Below are positions 12,141 to 22,958 of a stretch of DNA of 64,000 bases, in pieces (position 1 is the stretch's first letter; every line of letters starts with the position of its first letter). Made by a program: the position numbers and the translations under genes. The DNA is taken from the NCBI GenBank assembly GCA_039619475.1, contig CM077115.1, positions 179,634,695 through 179,698,694 of the forward strand, given 5' to 3'. The notes beneath the pieces were generated by a model that did not search any database, was not told where the DNA came from, and was given only the letters and a program-made list of their open reading frames with translations. The DNA comes from Icerya purchasi (Eukaryota > Arthropoda > Insecta > Hemiptera > Monophlebidae).

Positions 12141-13722
12141 AAAAACAGCAAAAAATGACGTGTCCCCCCCCCTTAGCGCCGCGAGTATTGTAGTTAAAAA
12201 TTTTGAATGGGGCTAAAAATACGCACATACCCGTATATTTCTCTAGTTTGGAACATCCGGATTTCCAACTTTAAAACTGGACCCTCGGGGCGACGAAAGC
12301 TCAAAATTTTGTAAAAAAATATTTTTTTTTACAGGCATGCGATATATCGATGGAAAGATCGCTATTTGTCGGGAACGAAACCGAATTTCATTTCTTTAAC
12401 GAAACTTTCAAAGTTGCCGTAAAGTTCAAAAAAGCGCGAAAAATGACCTGTCCCCCCCCTAGCGCCGCGAATATTACCGATAAAAATTTTGAACACGGTT
12501 AAAAATATGCGCTTCCACGTATATTTCTCTAGTTTGGAACATCCGAGTTTCCAGCTTTAAAATTGGACCCTCGGGGCACGGAGAGCTCGAGATTTTGGAT
12601 AAAAATATTTTTTTTCTTGGGCTTGTGATATATCGTTAGAAAGATCTCTAGTAGTCGGGAACGAAACCGAATTTCATTTTCTTAACCAAACTTTCAAAGT
12701 TGCGATAAAGCTCAAAAAAGCTCGAAAAATTGCGCGTCCCCTAGCGCTGCGAGTATTACAGCTAAAAATTTAAAACATGGTTAAAAATATGTACTTCCAC
12801 GTATATTTCTGTAATTTGGTGCGTCCGGGTCTCAAGCTTTAAAAATAAAACTCCGGGGCTTCGAAAGCTCAAAATTTTGTAAAAAAATATTTTTTTTCCC
12901 GGTAATGTAACATATCGTTTGAAAGATCGCTATTTATCAGGAACAAAACCTTATATAATTTTCTTTACCAAAAAATTCAAAGTTGCCGTAAAGTTCAAAA
13001 AAGCGCGAAAAATGACGTGTCCCCCCCCCTAGCGCCGCGAATATTACCGATAAAAATTTTGAACACGGTTAAAAATATGCGCTTCCACGTATATTTCTCT
13101 AGTTTGGAACATCCGAGTTTCCAGCTTTAAAATTGGACCCTTGGGGCACCGAAAGCTCGAGATTTTGGAAAAAAATATTTTTTTTCTTGGGCTTGTGATA
13201 TATCATTAGAAAGATCTCTAGTAGTCGGGAACGAAACCAAATTTCATTTTCTTAACCAAACTTTCAAAGTTGTTGTAAAGTTTAAAAAAGCGTCAGCTCC
13301 GATTAGCGGCCCCCTTCTTGCGACGCGAGTATTACAGCTATAAATTTGGAACATGGTAGAAAATACGCGACTCTACGTATATTTCTCTGATTTAAGACAA
13401 TCGGACCCCAACTTTAGACTGAGACCTTTGGGGCAGCGAAAATTCAAAATTTTAAAAAAAAAATTTTTTTTTTCTTAGGTTTGTGATATACCATTAGAAA
13501 TATCGCTGTTTGTTGGGAACGAAAACGTATTTCATTTTCTTAACGAAACTTTGAAAATTGCCGAAAAGTTCAAAATAGCGCGAAAAATGACTTTTTAGCC
13601 CCATAGCGAAGCAAATACAGGGTGGGCCAAAAGAACATCCCGAATTTTAAATGCTCGTCAAATAAAGACTAATATACTTACGGAAATGAAACAAACGTTG
13701 AAATACTTCAAAAGAATGCCAT

Positions 13723-14367
13723 TTATTGTACACTGTTAGTTTTGAACAATACTCCGTATGAATAGTCACCATTTTGATTTTTACATTGTTGCAATCTTTC
13801 CTCAAAATTATGCATTACTTTTTTAAGAGTTGGTTTTTTAATCGCCGCAATTTCCTTCTGAATGGCCAATTTCATCTCGTCGGTTGTTGCTGGTTTACCC
13901 TCGTACACCTTGCTTTTCAAGTAGCCCCATAGGTAAAAATCTGTCGGTGTTAAATCCGGACTGCGCGGCGGCCAAAACAGCTCACAGTTTCGCGAAATCA
14001 AGCGGTCCTGAAACTTCTCTCTTAATAACCGCAAAACATCGTTACGAATATGTGGTGTGGCCCCGTCTTGTTGTAACCACGTTTTAGATAATGCAATCCT
14101 CTTCCGTCTGAGCTCCGGTAGAAAAAACTCGTTTAACATTTGGATGTAGCGGTCGCCGTTCACAGTAACATTCGCTCCGTCCTCCTCGAAGAAGTAGGGA
14201 CCGATTATTGCTTTCGCACTGACTGCGCACCATACCGTGATACGAGGGGAGTGCAAGGGTACCGCCGGGTGAACGATTCGAGGGTTCTCAGTAGCATAAT
14301 ACCGCATGTTTTGTTTACTAACGTTACCATTTAAATCGAAATGCGCCTCGTCGCTAAAAAAAAACAT
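13723..14367 (-). pseudogene. mariner-like transposase, catalytic half (DDD)
   Basis: This 214-codon frame holds the DDE/D nuclease domain. The first Asp is in FSDEAHFDL (residue about 6), the second in QQDGATPH (about 101), and the third in SPDLTPTDFYLWG (about 138). I count 36 residues between the second and third Asp, unlike the DD34D of classical mariner, so this is a side lineage of the superfamily. All three acids are present, and no further stops occur up to the end near 13,723, 60 bases inside the left TIR. The frame overlaps the N-terminal half across the T9 run. It is a recent copy, broken by one indel. Confidence 0.9.
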
Positions 14368-14836
14368 AATCCAAATCGACGTCTTCTTCCTCCAGCATAT
14401 CCAAAAATTTATTACAAAATTCTAACCTTCTTGGCTTATCTGTTGGTATCAATTCTTGGGTTAGTTGTATCTTGTATGGGTGCATATTGAGGTCGTTTCG
14501 AATTATTCTTCTGAGTGAAGTACGGGGAATTTTCAAGGCGGAAGCCTGGCGACGAACGGATCTGCGCGGACTTCGCGACAATGCTACGCGCACTTTTTCG
14601 ATGTTTGTCGGGGTTCTAGACGATCGACGGCGACCTTGATGGTTGACCGCCACCACACTACCGTATTCTCGGAAGTTTTTTACCCATTTGAGGATACTTT
14701 TACGGTCCGGGGGATTATCATGACGTTTTAAATCAAATTGTTTTTTAAACGCGCGTTGTACCGCGATTACACTTTCACCGTTTTTCACAAAGTACTCGAC
14801 AACGAAAGAGCGTTGTTTACGCGTCCCCGACATCAT
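14354..14836 (-). pseudogene. mariner-like transposase, N-terminal half (DNA-binding and first linker)
   Basis: This 160-codon frame carries the paired helix-turn-helix DNA-binding region of a Tc1/mariner transposase. The first HTH lies within about residues 8-50, with the segment RKSILKWVKNF. A basic GRRRSSRT segment near residues 67-74 resembles the GRPR-type hinge, and a second HTH is around residues 80-112. In the intact protein these helices bind the TIRs. The frame runs into the catalytic domain and is ended by a T9 run at about 14,356-14,364, where one base fewer would keep it open into the downstream ORF. The start at 14,836 has a second Met next to it. The break is probably inactivating; programmed slippage is a less likely alternative. 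Confidence 0.9.
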
Positions 14837-16149
14837 GATTACTAACCAACTATATTTATATTAAACGGCATATTATTTAGCGTCAGATGGCGTTGCAATC
14901 GCTACGCTAACTCACAGTGTATGATTTTGACGAGCGTTTGAAATTCGGGATGTTCTTTTGGCCCACCCTATATTACAGCTAAATATTTTGAACACGGTTA
15001 AAAATATGCGCTTCTACGTATATTTTTCTAATTCGAAACATCCAGGTTTCCAGTTTTAAAATTAGACCCTTGGGGCGCCGAAAGCTCAAAATTTTGAAAT
15101 CAATTTTTTTTTCTTCGGGTTGTGATATATTATTAGAAAGATCGCTATTCGTCGGGAACGAAACCGTATTTCATTTTTTTAACGAAATTTTCAAAGTTCC
15201 GAAAAGTTCAAAAAATAAAAATAATTATGTATCTCTCCACTAGCTCTACGAATATTACAGCTGAAAATTTTGAACGCGGCTAAAAACGTGCTAATCCCCT
15301 TATATTTCTCTAGTTTATATCATTTGGATTTCCAGTTTTAAAATTGGACCCTTAAGGCGCCGAAAGTTCGAAATTTTGAAGAAAATTTTTTATTTTTCAG
15401 ACGCATGTTATATACCGTTTGAAGGATCGCTATCTGTCGGGAAAGAAACCGTATTTCATTTTCTTAATTGAACTTTCAAAGTTTGCTGAAAAGTTCAAAA
15501 AAGCGTGAGAATTGATTTGTGACGCGAGTATTATAGCTAAAAATTTTGAGGAAAGTAGTAAATATGGGCATCCATGTATATTTCTCTGGTTTGGAACATC
15601 TAAATTTCCAATTTTAAAATTAGTGGCTTGGGGCTCTGAAAGCTCGAAATTTTGTAAAAAAAATTTTTTTTCAAGTGTATTATTATTGGAAAGATCGCTA
15701 TTTTTTGGGAACGGACCCGTATTTCGTTTTCTTAACGAAACTGTTTGAAATTTACTAAAAGTTCATAAAATTCTGAAAAATGACGTGTAGCCCCGCTTGT
15801 AATTTATGTATTGGTTCAAGATTTTGAACAAGGATAAAAAAATGTACGTCCCTGTTTATTTATTTACTTTGGAACATCTAGGTTTCCATCTTAAAATTCA
15901 GAACCTTAAGCGCCGAAAGCTCGAAAGTTTCAAAAATAATATTTTTTTTCCGGTCATGATCGATGGAAAGATCGTTATTTGTCGAGAACGAAACCATAAG
16001 TTATTTCCTTAACGAAACTTTCAAACCTTGATGTTCCAAACTTGAGAAATATATGTCGAAGCGCATATGTTTAACCCTGTTCAAAATTTTTAGCTGTAAT
16101 ACTCGCGGCGCTAGAGGGGAGGAACTGTTTGAATTTTTTGACAACTTTA

Positions 16150-16720
16150 AAAGTTTCTAAATACGGTTCGGAATTATGTTTAGAGACTCCCGTGGAACTG
16201 GCTTACGAATTTCGACTTTTACTGGTTGAATGTCGGATGGTAACATTATCTGTTGAAAGTTAATATCCGCACGAACGGATAATATTATTCCACCACGCGC
16301 ACAACTAGCAAGCACCGGATTTGATTCGAGAACTTTATAGTTTTTTAGTTTTAAATGTTGGTTTTGTTTTAAGTGGGTTTCTTGAATGCACGAAATAAAC
16401 AGGTTTGTTAATCGGTGTTATTTTTCTTTTGGCTTTATCGGAATACGAGATTGCAGCGGTTTTTAGAATTTGGTTCGGATTGTTATAATTTGCGTTAGTA
16501 GTGTTAGTACGAGGGATAAGAAACGAAACAGGATCGCAGGTTTTGGTTTGATTATTTTCATTACGGCGTGTGTTAGTGTTGTTATGAACTGTAATGAAAG
16601 GAACGGACTCACCGCATCATTGTTTAGGTGGTACGTCCGCCTGATGAAAAACAGATGCGAATAGTATTTCGATTTGTTAAACAATTTAACGCCCTATGCT
16701 AGTAAATAAATAAAAAAAAA
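16150..16720 (-). pseudogene. Jockey-like gag end and endonuclease start, decayed
   Basis: On the minus strand, 16,440 down to about 16,180 encodes an APE-type endonuclease N-terminus. The readable text is SCIQETHLK (the E is a conserved metal ligand), followed by GGIILSVRADI, corresponding to the GG.a.fV...I core of Jockey endonucleases. Upstream (16,450-16,720) is an Asn-rich, NANYNNPNQIL-like reading that resembles a Jockey gag C-terminus. The endonuclease normally nicks target DNA for target-primed reverse transcription. The piece is cut off at the satellite boundary and lacks RT. Stops and frame changes show that it is dead. Confidence 0.65.
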
Positions 16721-16724
16721 AAAT

Positions 16725-17654
16725 TTAATAATGGTCTAACATACGAAGAGAGTCGAAAGAAAATACCGAATTGTTAAAAAATCATCACAGTAGAACGACA
16801 GTCTTTTTCACATCGCGGAACTATATCGACTTTTTTTTGGTAAAGTAACCAGTTCGTCTTGCAACCGAAAGAAGTTTAATAACAAAGTAACCAAATTGCC
16901 TCGAAATTCGGTTTTCCAATTAGTGACATTTACAAAATTCGTAAACTATAATTTCGATTACCGTGTCTCTCCCTCCCATTCGCCGAGAATCTAGGATGCA
17001 ATCACTAACGTACACCAACCTGCCAGCAGGGAACACCAACATTCTAGCAGCCGCAGCAGAGTGATACGTAGCATCAATATTATTTCTAATTAATATTTTT
17101 TGCGTGTTTTCGTTTATATATTTATTAAATATTTTTGACGGTCGGCTATTCAAGAAAGATAGGTGTAGGAATTAACAAAATTACACATTTTAAAAAATCA
17201 TAAAACCTTAATATTAGTATTATTAAATCTAAACCAATAATTTAAAAAAATAAATAAAAAAAGGATTTAATTAAATTTTCTTCATAACCGTTACATTTCA
17301 CTTCAAATTAATCTAAGTCTTCGATTCAAATTAGTATTTTGCTTTACTGTTTTAAATTATTATTAGAAAAGATCTTTGAAATTTATTAAGATATTAAATT
17401 AAAATAGTAAAATAAAAATAGAAATTTATTCAAACAAATTTTCTTACGTACTAAATAATTATAGTTATTGTTAACTTTCATACGGAATCCTCAGCGCATG
17501 AAACCTCATGCTTGACTGAACTTGTTTATTTTGTAATCTTAATTAAAAATAGTTCAATGAGAAATATATATATATTTTTTGTACTTGCTGAAGAAGAATT
17601 TTCTTTTTCAATTTGTTTTGATACTTCGCTGCATGACTAGAAGTACCTGAGGTG

Positions 17655-17702
<48 letters not shown>

Positions 17703-18320
17703 AAATATTTTTCGCTGTAAATTATATATGTATTTAATATGTTTATTTTAATTCTTATTGCACTAGATAATATTTTTTCTCAAATATTTCATTATCAATA
17801 TATGTAATTATAAATAGAGAAAGAATTACAGCGTCGTTGAATACACCGGAATATATTTCTATAAAGTGACCACAGGGGCGATAGGCAATCATTCTAGTTT
17901 AATGTGTAAAGGAGGCAGTAACAGATAAAGCACGCTTTTGTAAATCAGCTGATTAGGCAATAATGAAGAATGGATTGTGCATAATAGCTGCAAGTTGAAA
18001 GGTTATTAGGAACTGTTACAGTTGTGGTACACTCTGTTTGCCCTGTAAAATGTAAACAGTATAGCGTATATGTATCATCATCTTTCCACCCACATGTCAC
18101 GATTTAATCGATGCTTCGGTGCCCCTTCTGAAGTTCCCTTATACTATCTATCCGGCTAAAGCGATGACGATGAAAATAATATATTTACTTGCTTTCTTGC
18201 TGAGGGAACTGATAATAAATAAACTGACCGTATTCCATTAAGTAGTTGTAATTTAACTTTCCATATATCAGTGTGAAGTATGCACATTCTAAAATAAGTC
18301 TAAAAATAGCAGCGTAATTT
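16725..18320. other. unassigned AT-rich stretch with (AT)n
   Basis: A (TA)n microsatellite spans about 17,658-17,698. The ORF at 16,920-17,153 shows no recognised domain. Nothing else supported. Confidence 0.45.
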
Positions 18321-18327
18321 ATATCCG

Positions 18328-18667
18328 TTTGCTATAATAATTATTTGAAATAATGTATACACCTAATAGTTAAACTTAAATAGGAATTTGTTTATTCTCA
18401 GAAATGTTTTCGGGTAAAGCCATGCGACACGAACAGGCAAAAGCGAGTAAATGTCGCTGAAAAATTATAAAAAATTCCAAGTCGCAAACATAAAATCGAC
18501 ATGTGTTGCGAAGGAAGAGAAAAATCGTACTGAAAATTATATACCCTATTCGTAAAGAAAAAAATTGAAAAAATTGAAGATTGAATTTTTTCCGAAATCT
18601 CTCCATTTATCACTTTAAATTGCTATTAGGTATCCTACATTATTTCAAATAATTATTCTAGCAAACA
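18328..18667. mobile_element. MITE-like element with ~42 bp TIRs
   Basis: TTTGCTATAATAATTATTTG at 18,328 is the inverse of the sequence ending at 18,665, with continuing complementarity (AAATAATGTA..ACACCTAATAG) over about 42 bases at each end and only a few mismatches. The interior, read on the minus strand, matches the stretch 20,490-20,735, including ATAATTTTCAG, CCTTC..GACACATGT and CTATTAGGT..ATACATTATTT. The two small overlapping ORFs here are not conserved genes. No coding capacity; the superfamily is unknown and the TSD unclear. Confidence 0.65.
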
Positions 18668-18669
18668 GG

Positions 18670-19150
18670 TATTTTTCAATCATAATTAAATGTCACAACT
18701 TACTTTCGTATATATTTCTTTTGGTTTTCTATCTCTACCTTTATTATAACCATGTTATGGTCAATTTTTTATCAGTTTTTTACTGATGCTTGTAATGTAT
18801 TTCTCTGGTTTTAGCTCCGTTTCTTTTATTTTCCCACCGTACCAGTCGAGGGACCACAAACAGCGCCAATATTAATTTTAATATATGTATTATGATGATA
18901 GAAATGTGACCAATCCAAAGCCCTCCAGTGAGGGGTTTGGCTTATAATAGTTCACTACAACTTATAAAAAGGGATACAAAGTCTAGAGAAGGACGAAAAG
19001 CGACATAAGCAGTACAGCACAATTTTGACCATATGGCCCTTAGGATATAAAAAGCGAATGGGATGGATTTTAAGAGAAAACAACATGAGATTAGTACAGC
19101 AGCGTGTACAATGTAATATTTAGAGCACAATCGTCATGATAACAGTGCTA
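18670..19150. other. unassigned stretch
   Basis: No coding or repeat signal that I can support. Confidence 0.35.
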
Positions 19151-19565
19151 TTTAGTGTATTTCATAAAAGCTCGGCACGCATTTAGTGTGCAAGAGTGCG
19201 AGCACCACAACAATCGCCTTATGGAACGTTATCCATACGTAGCAAGTCTACTTCTTATGATATCTGACAAAAACTCGAACACCATGGCAATCACTATGTT
19301 AAGAGTGACCCATACATGTCAAGTTTATTGTAGAACGTTATCCATACGTAGCAAGTCTACTTCTTATGACATCTGATAAAAACTCGAACACCATGGCAAT
19401 CACTAAGTTAAGAGTGACCCATACATGTCATGTTTATTTGGGTCAGATGACCTGAATCCCATAGTAACCGTTGCTGTTTGGTCGGACAACAGAGTCCGGT
19501 GAAGTAAATACTTGATAAAAGTTTCGAGTCATAATAACTGATGCTAACGTATTTAAAACTAAATG
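19151..19565 (-). repeat. Jockey 3' UTR with 109 bp tandem duplication
   Basis: Two nearly identical copies of a 109-base unit start at 19,224 and 19,333 (landmarks GAACGTTATCCATACGTAGC, CTCGAACACCATGGCAATCA and AGTGACCCATACATGTCA). They lie directly downstream of the reverse transcriptase stop at 19,569 on the minus strand, so they probably form the element's 3' untranslated region. No poly(A) is visible at the presumed end. Confidence 0.7.
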
Positions 19566-19568
19566 CAC

Positions 19569-20395
19569 TTAAGTTATGGGAAGAGCGTCACGACACCACT
19601 TCCTTCTCTTTAACCTTCTTCTCGGATTACCCGGAAGAGTATTTATAAACATGCTACTAACTTTAGGATTGGGATGTAGATTTAGATTTTTTAAAAATTT
19701 GCTGTACTGTTGAGTATGAACTGATTTAACAAAAGGAACATGCAGATCTCGATGGAGAGTTAGGTTTGAAACATATTTTGGTGCTGCTGCAATGGACTGT
19801 TGACTCTGAATACGAGCAAGGTTGCTTCTACTTGTATTTCCATATAGTTCTAGGCCATACCTCCACACCGGAGCTATAACCATCAAGTAGATAGATCTTT
19901 TTAACCTTATACTTAATTTAGATTTATTGCATATCAGCGAGGATAGCTTTTTAGTGTGTGCGATTAGCTTTCTCCGTATTTGTGCAACGTGGAAGCGCCA
20001 CGTAAGGCGACGGTCAAGGTACATGCCTAGATACTTGACTGTGTCTACCTGTTTGAGCTCTACATTGTTTATTTGTAATTTAGGGCATGTAACGTATCTG
20101 TTCGTGAAGGTTATGTGCTGACATTTTTCCTCACTAAATTTAATTCCCCATTTTTTGGCCCAGATCATTATCCTGTTTAAATGGTCCTGAACTACATTAT
20201 TCGCATATGTACAATTAGTATCTGAGGACAGTATTGCTATATCATCAGCAAATGTGGCCAGAATTGTCTGATTTGATACAGGAAGGTCAGCCGTATAGAT
20301 GGAGTATAGAATCGGGCCAAGGAGGCTACCCTGCGGAACAGAGGCCGATACCATTCCTTCCGTAGACATTGAACCATTGACATTTACTATAAATT
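19569..20395 (-). pseudogene. Jockey-clade reverse transcriptase, 3' half
   Basis: An open frame of 266 codons covers the RT from motif B onward. It contains VPQGSLLGPILYSIYTADLP, then the catalytic FADDIAIL with the two Asp that bind metal, then KYLGMYLDRRLTW, and the thumb/C-terminal region ending with RRLKRRKW near the stop, as is usual for Jockey proteins. An intact RT copies element RNA onto a nicked chromosome. Fingers, endonuclease and gag are missing; the element is 5'-truncated near 20,395, a common outcome of incomplete reverse transcription. The catalytic pair is intact, and the frame has no stop, so this insertion is fairly recent. It is not functional alone. Confidence 0.92.
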
Positions 20396-20399
20396 ACCT

Positions 20400-20738
20400 A
20401 TTTAATAGATAGGACTGAAAAAATAAATATAAGTCCGGTTTTTGATGATTTTCTTTTTTTGTTTTTTATATAAATATGACGTTTAACTTTTTTTTTTCAA
20501 ATTTTTCCTTTATCAATATGCTACAGTCTCCATCTAATAATTTTCAGAATGATTTTGCTTTTCCTTCTCGACACATGTTGACTTTATGTTCAGTTTCTAA
20601 AGTGTTTGATAATTTGTTCGCATCGTTTATTCGTTTTTATGTTCGTGATGTATTTTCTAATTTTCCAGCTGAAAATGGGGTTTCCCTGAAAATAATTTTG
20701 TTTACTATTAGGTACGTACATTATTTTGAATAAGTCTG
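20400..20738 (+). mobile_element. second copy of the 18.3 kb MITE family
   Basis: The interior and right end match the reverse complement of 18,328-18,667 (for example TTTTCAGAATGATTTTGC, GACACATGTTGAC, CTATTAGGTACGTACATTATTT). The left end is only weakly recognisable, so this copy is more decayed. The ORF at 20,476-20,733 reads through the repeat and is not a gene. Confidence 0.5.
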
Positions 20739-20739
20739 T

Positions 20740-21735
20740 ATAATTTTTCACTATTCTCAATAGAAAACACTACGTTCTAATAGCAATCAGCAATGTGAAT
20801 GTAAATAATATCATTTCTTTTAACCGCTTCTGTAAGACAAGCGAATCACGTTGTTTACAAAGAGGCTCAATTACTCCCGTAGTATCATATTTTACATTTT
20901 CTTTCGCACTTTTGGTGAAATTTCAACCTGAATCCAAATTAATTGCATCTGCATTTTTGCGCCAAGACTAGCTCATTGATAAGCACTTTGGTGCAATATG
21001 GAATATGTTCAACAGTTTAGCTAGAATCGGAGGATTACGAAAGTTTTGTTTCTCGAATTTAGAATATTAATTGAAAACTAGTTTGCTTTTTTTTTGTAAA
21101 TTTATCTTCGATACTTTCGATTTTCATTCTATAAATTAACATATTTCGTTGATGAATAAAGCCGTTTTTAATTTATGTTATAAAAAAGGAAAACTGATGA
21201 CAAATTTTAAAATTATTTTTTACAAATTCTGTCAGTTATTTTCTTTTATTTTATTTTTTTTTTGGAAAAATACAGACGGTAATCTCTATTTAAAGTAAAA
21301 ATAAAAGTGTAATACGGCTCGATTGATCGTGTTAAGACTGCGACTTTTCTGATAACAGGGGTCATATGCATAGAAGCTTTCTAGGTAAAACTTTATGTCT
21401 AATATACCGGCTTATGATTGCAAACTCCACTAAACCATTGAAACCGTTCCAGCATATTTACACTTTTTTCTCGTTTAATTGTATTTTTAATGAAATTTAC
21501 GAATCTCCACTGGTGACAAAAAACCACTGATTTTGCGTCAACTGATAAATCTCTTGAAGTTTTAGAATAGTGAACTAATTAACAAACAACTAGATCCACT
21601 TTCTGTGAATATTTTGTAGCATATTAAAAATAAGAATAGGTAGGAGGTGTAATAGCACTGAAATAGGACTGAACACGTTATTTCTTCTCTAAATATTTTT
21701 ATCATCTGATGGGTTTAGACAATTTCAAATATATA
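20740..21735. other. unassigned AT-rich stretch
   Basis: No supported gene or repeat. Confidence 0.35.
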
Positions 21736-21739
21736 TATA

Positions 21740-22949
21740 CAGTGATACTTTTACTACCGGACACTTCTAAATAGCGGGAATTTCCTAATAGCTGACAATT
21801 TTAAAATCCCCGGCATTTTCCCATAAGACACAATATAAAAATATTTTCCAATAACGGAACTTCCCGATTACGGACGCGGACACTTTAATAAGTATGATTT
21901 TGTAAATTCGATTTCTGTTAAACGGACAAAGTTTGTCAAAAAAAGTTCAATTAGTGCCGCAGATTATTGTTTAATAGAGGGGGGATTGCATGTGGAAGAT
22001 CCATGTACCGACATAAATGAATTAGCAGCTGAATTCATGCAACAACAAAATCCATCCGATGATGATGAGTAGACTATGATGACAGTAATGTTTATGATGG
22101 CGTAGAAGGTACAACCACTGAAGTTGACGATGAAATTTTAAATAATGTTGACTCGTTAGTTGTTACTGGAAGACTAAAAAAAAAAAACGTATTTCATTCA
22201 TAAAGAGCTGGTGCTGAAGGTTTAAAAATGATATCCTAACTGCAAGTGCATGTCGAATCGCGGAATTTAAATGAAATGAAGTAAGATTACCGATTTTTTT
22301 TCATACAAAACTGAAATATGTTCGATACGCCGGGATTTACACAGTATGTGTTAACAAAAAAAAAATTTCGAACATAAGTGATTAAAATTATAGATTATCA
22401 TGCGTTCCTAAAAACAAAAGTGATTTATACTCTATTGCCTAACTTGTTTATCAACTAATCCTGGAATACACCTTACTGTGCGTCTTACATCTTGTCCCTT
22501 CCTTCCCAGTCCGTTGTTCTTGTCCTTGGTTCCTTTATTTCAGCTGTCTCCAATCGAATTAGGTTCTAGTTAGTTGTCTCTTCTTCCCATTGTATCTGGG
22601 CAATGGTCCATAGTTGATGCGCCCAAAAAAAAAAAAAAAAAAAAAAAAACGTAAGTGAGCACTGTAGTAGTACTGTAGTAGTACTGTACATACATAGATA
22701 TTTTTATATTATACGAGCATTTTTTTTTTTTATATTTTAGACGCATGTATGTCTTTAAGTGTACATATGTACTGTATTTTTTTATATTACTTACTATCTT
22801 TTATATTATTGTTAAATATACGTTGCAATACACAATAATGTAAATTTCAATAAACTGTACATACATTATTATTTCCCATTAGCGGAAACTTCTTAATAAC
22901 GGACAATTTTTTTGGTACCGCGACTGTCCGTTATTCAGAAGTTTCACTG
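21740..22949 (+). mobile_element. pogo-like DNA transposon, internally deleted
   Basis: The termini are CAGTGATACTTTTACTACC on the left and the inverse of CAGTGAAACTTCTGAATAAC on the right, both inside TA tracts (TA at 21,738-21,739 and 22,950-22,951). The subterminal regions repeat an ATTA.CGGA motif several times (21,848-21,880 and 22,894-22,935), as in pogo/Tigger ends. Near 21,990-22,073 the plus strand encodes VEDPCTDINELAAEFMQQQ followed by an acidic run, resembling a pogo-type transposase C-terminus. The catalytic region is absent, and an unrelated LINE tail sits inside. The element is non-autonomous and dead. Confidence 0.7.
22440..22650 (+). mobile_element. LINE 3' end with poly(A)
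   Basis: A C/T-rich sense-strand stretch ends with GGGCAATGGTCCATAGTTGATGCGCCC-like sequence followed by a run of about 25 A (22,625-22,649). The end resembles the 3' end of the RNase H LINE at 49,965-51,227, where GGGTCAATGCCGCTGGCGCGCCC precedes its poly(A). It is a short 5'-truncated insertion inside the pogo-like element. Confidence 0.7.
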
Positions 22950-22958
22950 TATATATAT

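Larger units (their letters stand above)
13618..14970 (-). mobile_element. mariner/Tc1-superfamily element, complete ends
   Basis: DNA transposon of 1,353 bases. The left TIR (13,618-13,662) starts CAGGGTGGGCCAAAAGAAC, and the right TIR (14,926-14,970) is its inverse with a few mismatches, including the terminal base. TA dinucleotides flank both ends (13,616-13,617 and 14,971-14,972). Removing the element and one TA restores the satellite monomer sequence GCAAATATTACAGCTA, which matches other monomers. It therefore inserted into an existing array. The transposase lies on the minus strand in two overlapping frames. Confidence 0.95.
12141..16012 (+). repeat. tandem satellite array, ~277-289 bp monomers
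   Basis: About nine diverged monomers, excluding the mariner inside. The anchor TTTGGAACATCC or a variant recurs at 12,247, 12,533, 12,814, 13,103, 13,391, 15,031, 15,314, 15,590 and 15,868. With the mariner subtracted, the spacings are 277-289 bases. Other constant blocks are AGCGCCGCGA.TATTA, GGACCCT.GGGGC..CGAAAGCTC and GATCGCTATTTGTCGGGAACG. C-tracts of variable length follow ATGACGTGT in several units. Small ORFs such as 15,512-15,748 are chance readings of the repeat. A short inverted piece follows at about 16,025-16,125. Confidence 0.9.
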
